DNA of 64,000 nt, taken from assembly GCF_026213295.1 (NCBI RefSeq), contig NC_079419.1, forward strand, positions 10,243,220 to 10,307,219, written 5' to 3'. Source of the DNA: Gadus chalcogrammus (lineage: Eukaryota; Chordata; Actinopteri; Gadiformes; Gadidae). Position 1 is the first letter of the stretch, and every line of letters starts with the position of its first letter. A program made the translations under genes and the position numbers. Below, piece by piece: positions 63,581 to 64,000 of the stretch. The notes under the pieces are model-generated. The model had not been told where the DNA came from. It saw nothing but the letters and a program-made list of their open reading frames with translations, and ran no database searches.

Positions 63581-64000
63581 TGAAGTGTAGAGAGGCTTCA
63601 CACTGGGGCCCTGAGTAGAATTGATGACACCAGATGGGGAGATGACAGAGGGGCGAGCGAGAAGGAAGAGGAGAGGAAGGAGAAGAGAAGGGAAGGGGGG
63701 GGGGGAGTGGGCGGGGGGGAGGCTTCAGACGATGATGGTGATGAAGATGGTGATGGTGATGAAGGGGGCGACGATGATGAGGAGGGTGATGATGCCACTG
63801 CATAATGCATCCTGGATCATCGACGCTGTGACTTGTTGAACAAGCTGGTGTCACAGGACCGTGCCTGCTAGCTCCCAGCTAGCTAGCGCCAGTGGTGGGC
63901 CGGTTGCCATGGCACCAGCAGAACGACTCATTAGCAAATATTAGCATCGGCTGTCGACGCAGAACTAGAGCCATGTACCGCGGCCAACGGACTTAACTGA

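Overview
The window looks like intronic DNA of a bony fish (teleost, probably a percomorph). Evidence: very long (TG)n and (CT)n microsatellites every few kilobases, tRNA-derived SINEs of teleost type, a 3' retroposon tail ending in TTGAA repeats, no operons or dense coding, and one recognisable vertebrate exon. A 100-base run of N at 29404-29503 marks an assembly gap.

Only one coding segment can be supported: 24871-24994 on the + strand. It encodes 41 residues plus the last base of a split codon and matches the C-terminal part of the polarity scaffold PAR3 (pard3). Good splice sites bound it, and its phases agree with the vertebrate gene as I remember it. No neighbouring PAR3 exon was found, so the window is read as more than 24.8 kb of upstream intron, the exon, and more than 39 kb of downstream intron, all transcribed on the + strand. 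Almost every other open frame in the window is a by-product of simple repeats.

Layout: 1-6.5 kb, (TG)/(CA) tracts and a 1.2-kb 17/18-bp minisatellite; 6.5-13 kb, purine/pyrimidine tracts, microsatellites and a minus-strand SINE; 13-19 kb, decayed repeats and microsatellites; 19.8-23.9 kb, SINEs with 41-bp arrays; 24.3-25.3 kb, the pard3 exon; 26-32 kb, minisatellites and the gap; 33-37 kb, candidate conserved and CpG-rich DNA; 38-48.3 kb, a series of minisatellites; 48.5-50.3 kb, a SINE array next to a complete PIF/Harbinger-like transposon with 3-bp target duplications; 50.7-56.5 kb, TG/CA arrays; 57-64 kb, purine/pyrimidine blocks, a SINE, a retroposon tail and a unique block at 61.6-62.4 kb that may be a conserved element.

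The most notable observations are a SINE family whose internal 41-bp segment is tandemly amplified at three loci, two SINEs with the same body but different 3' tails, the strong bias of pure TG tracts to the pard3 sense strand, a minisatellite with about 30 let-7-seed-like octamers, and several near-perfect palindromes. I saw no clear new biological system. No database search was possible; family names rest on recognised motifs.
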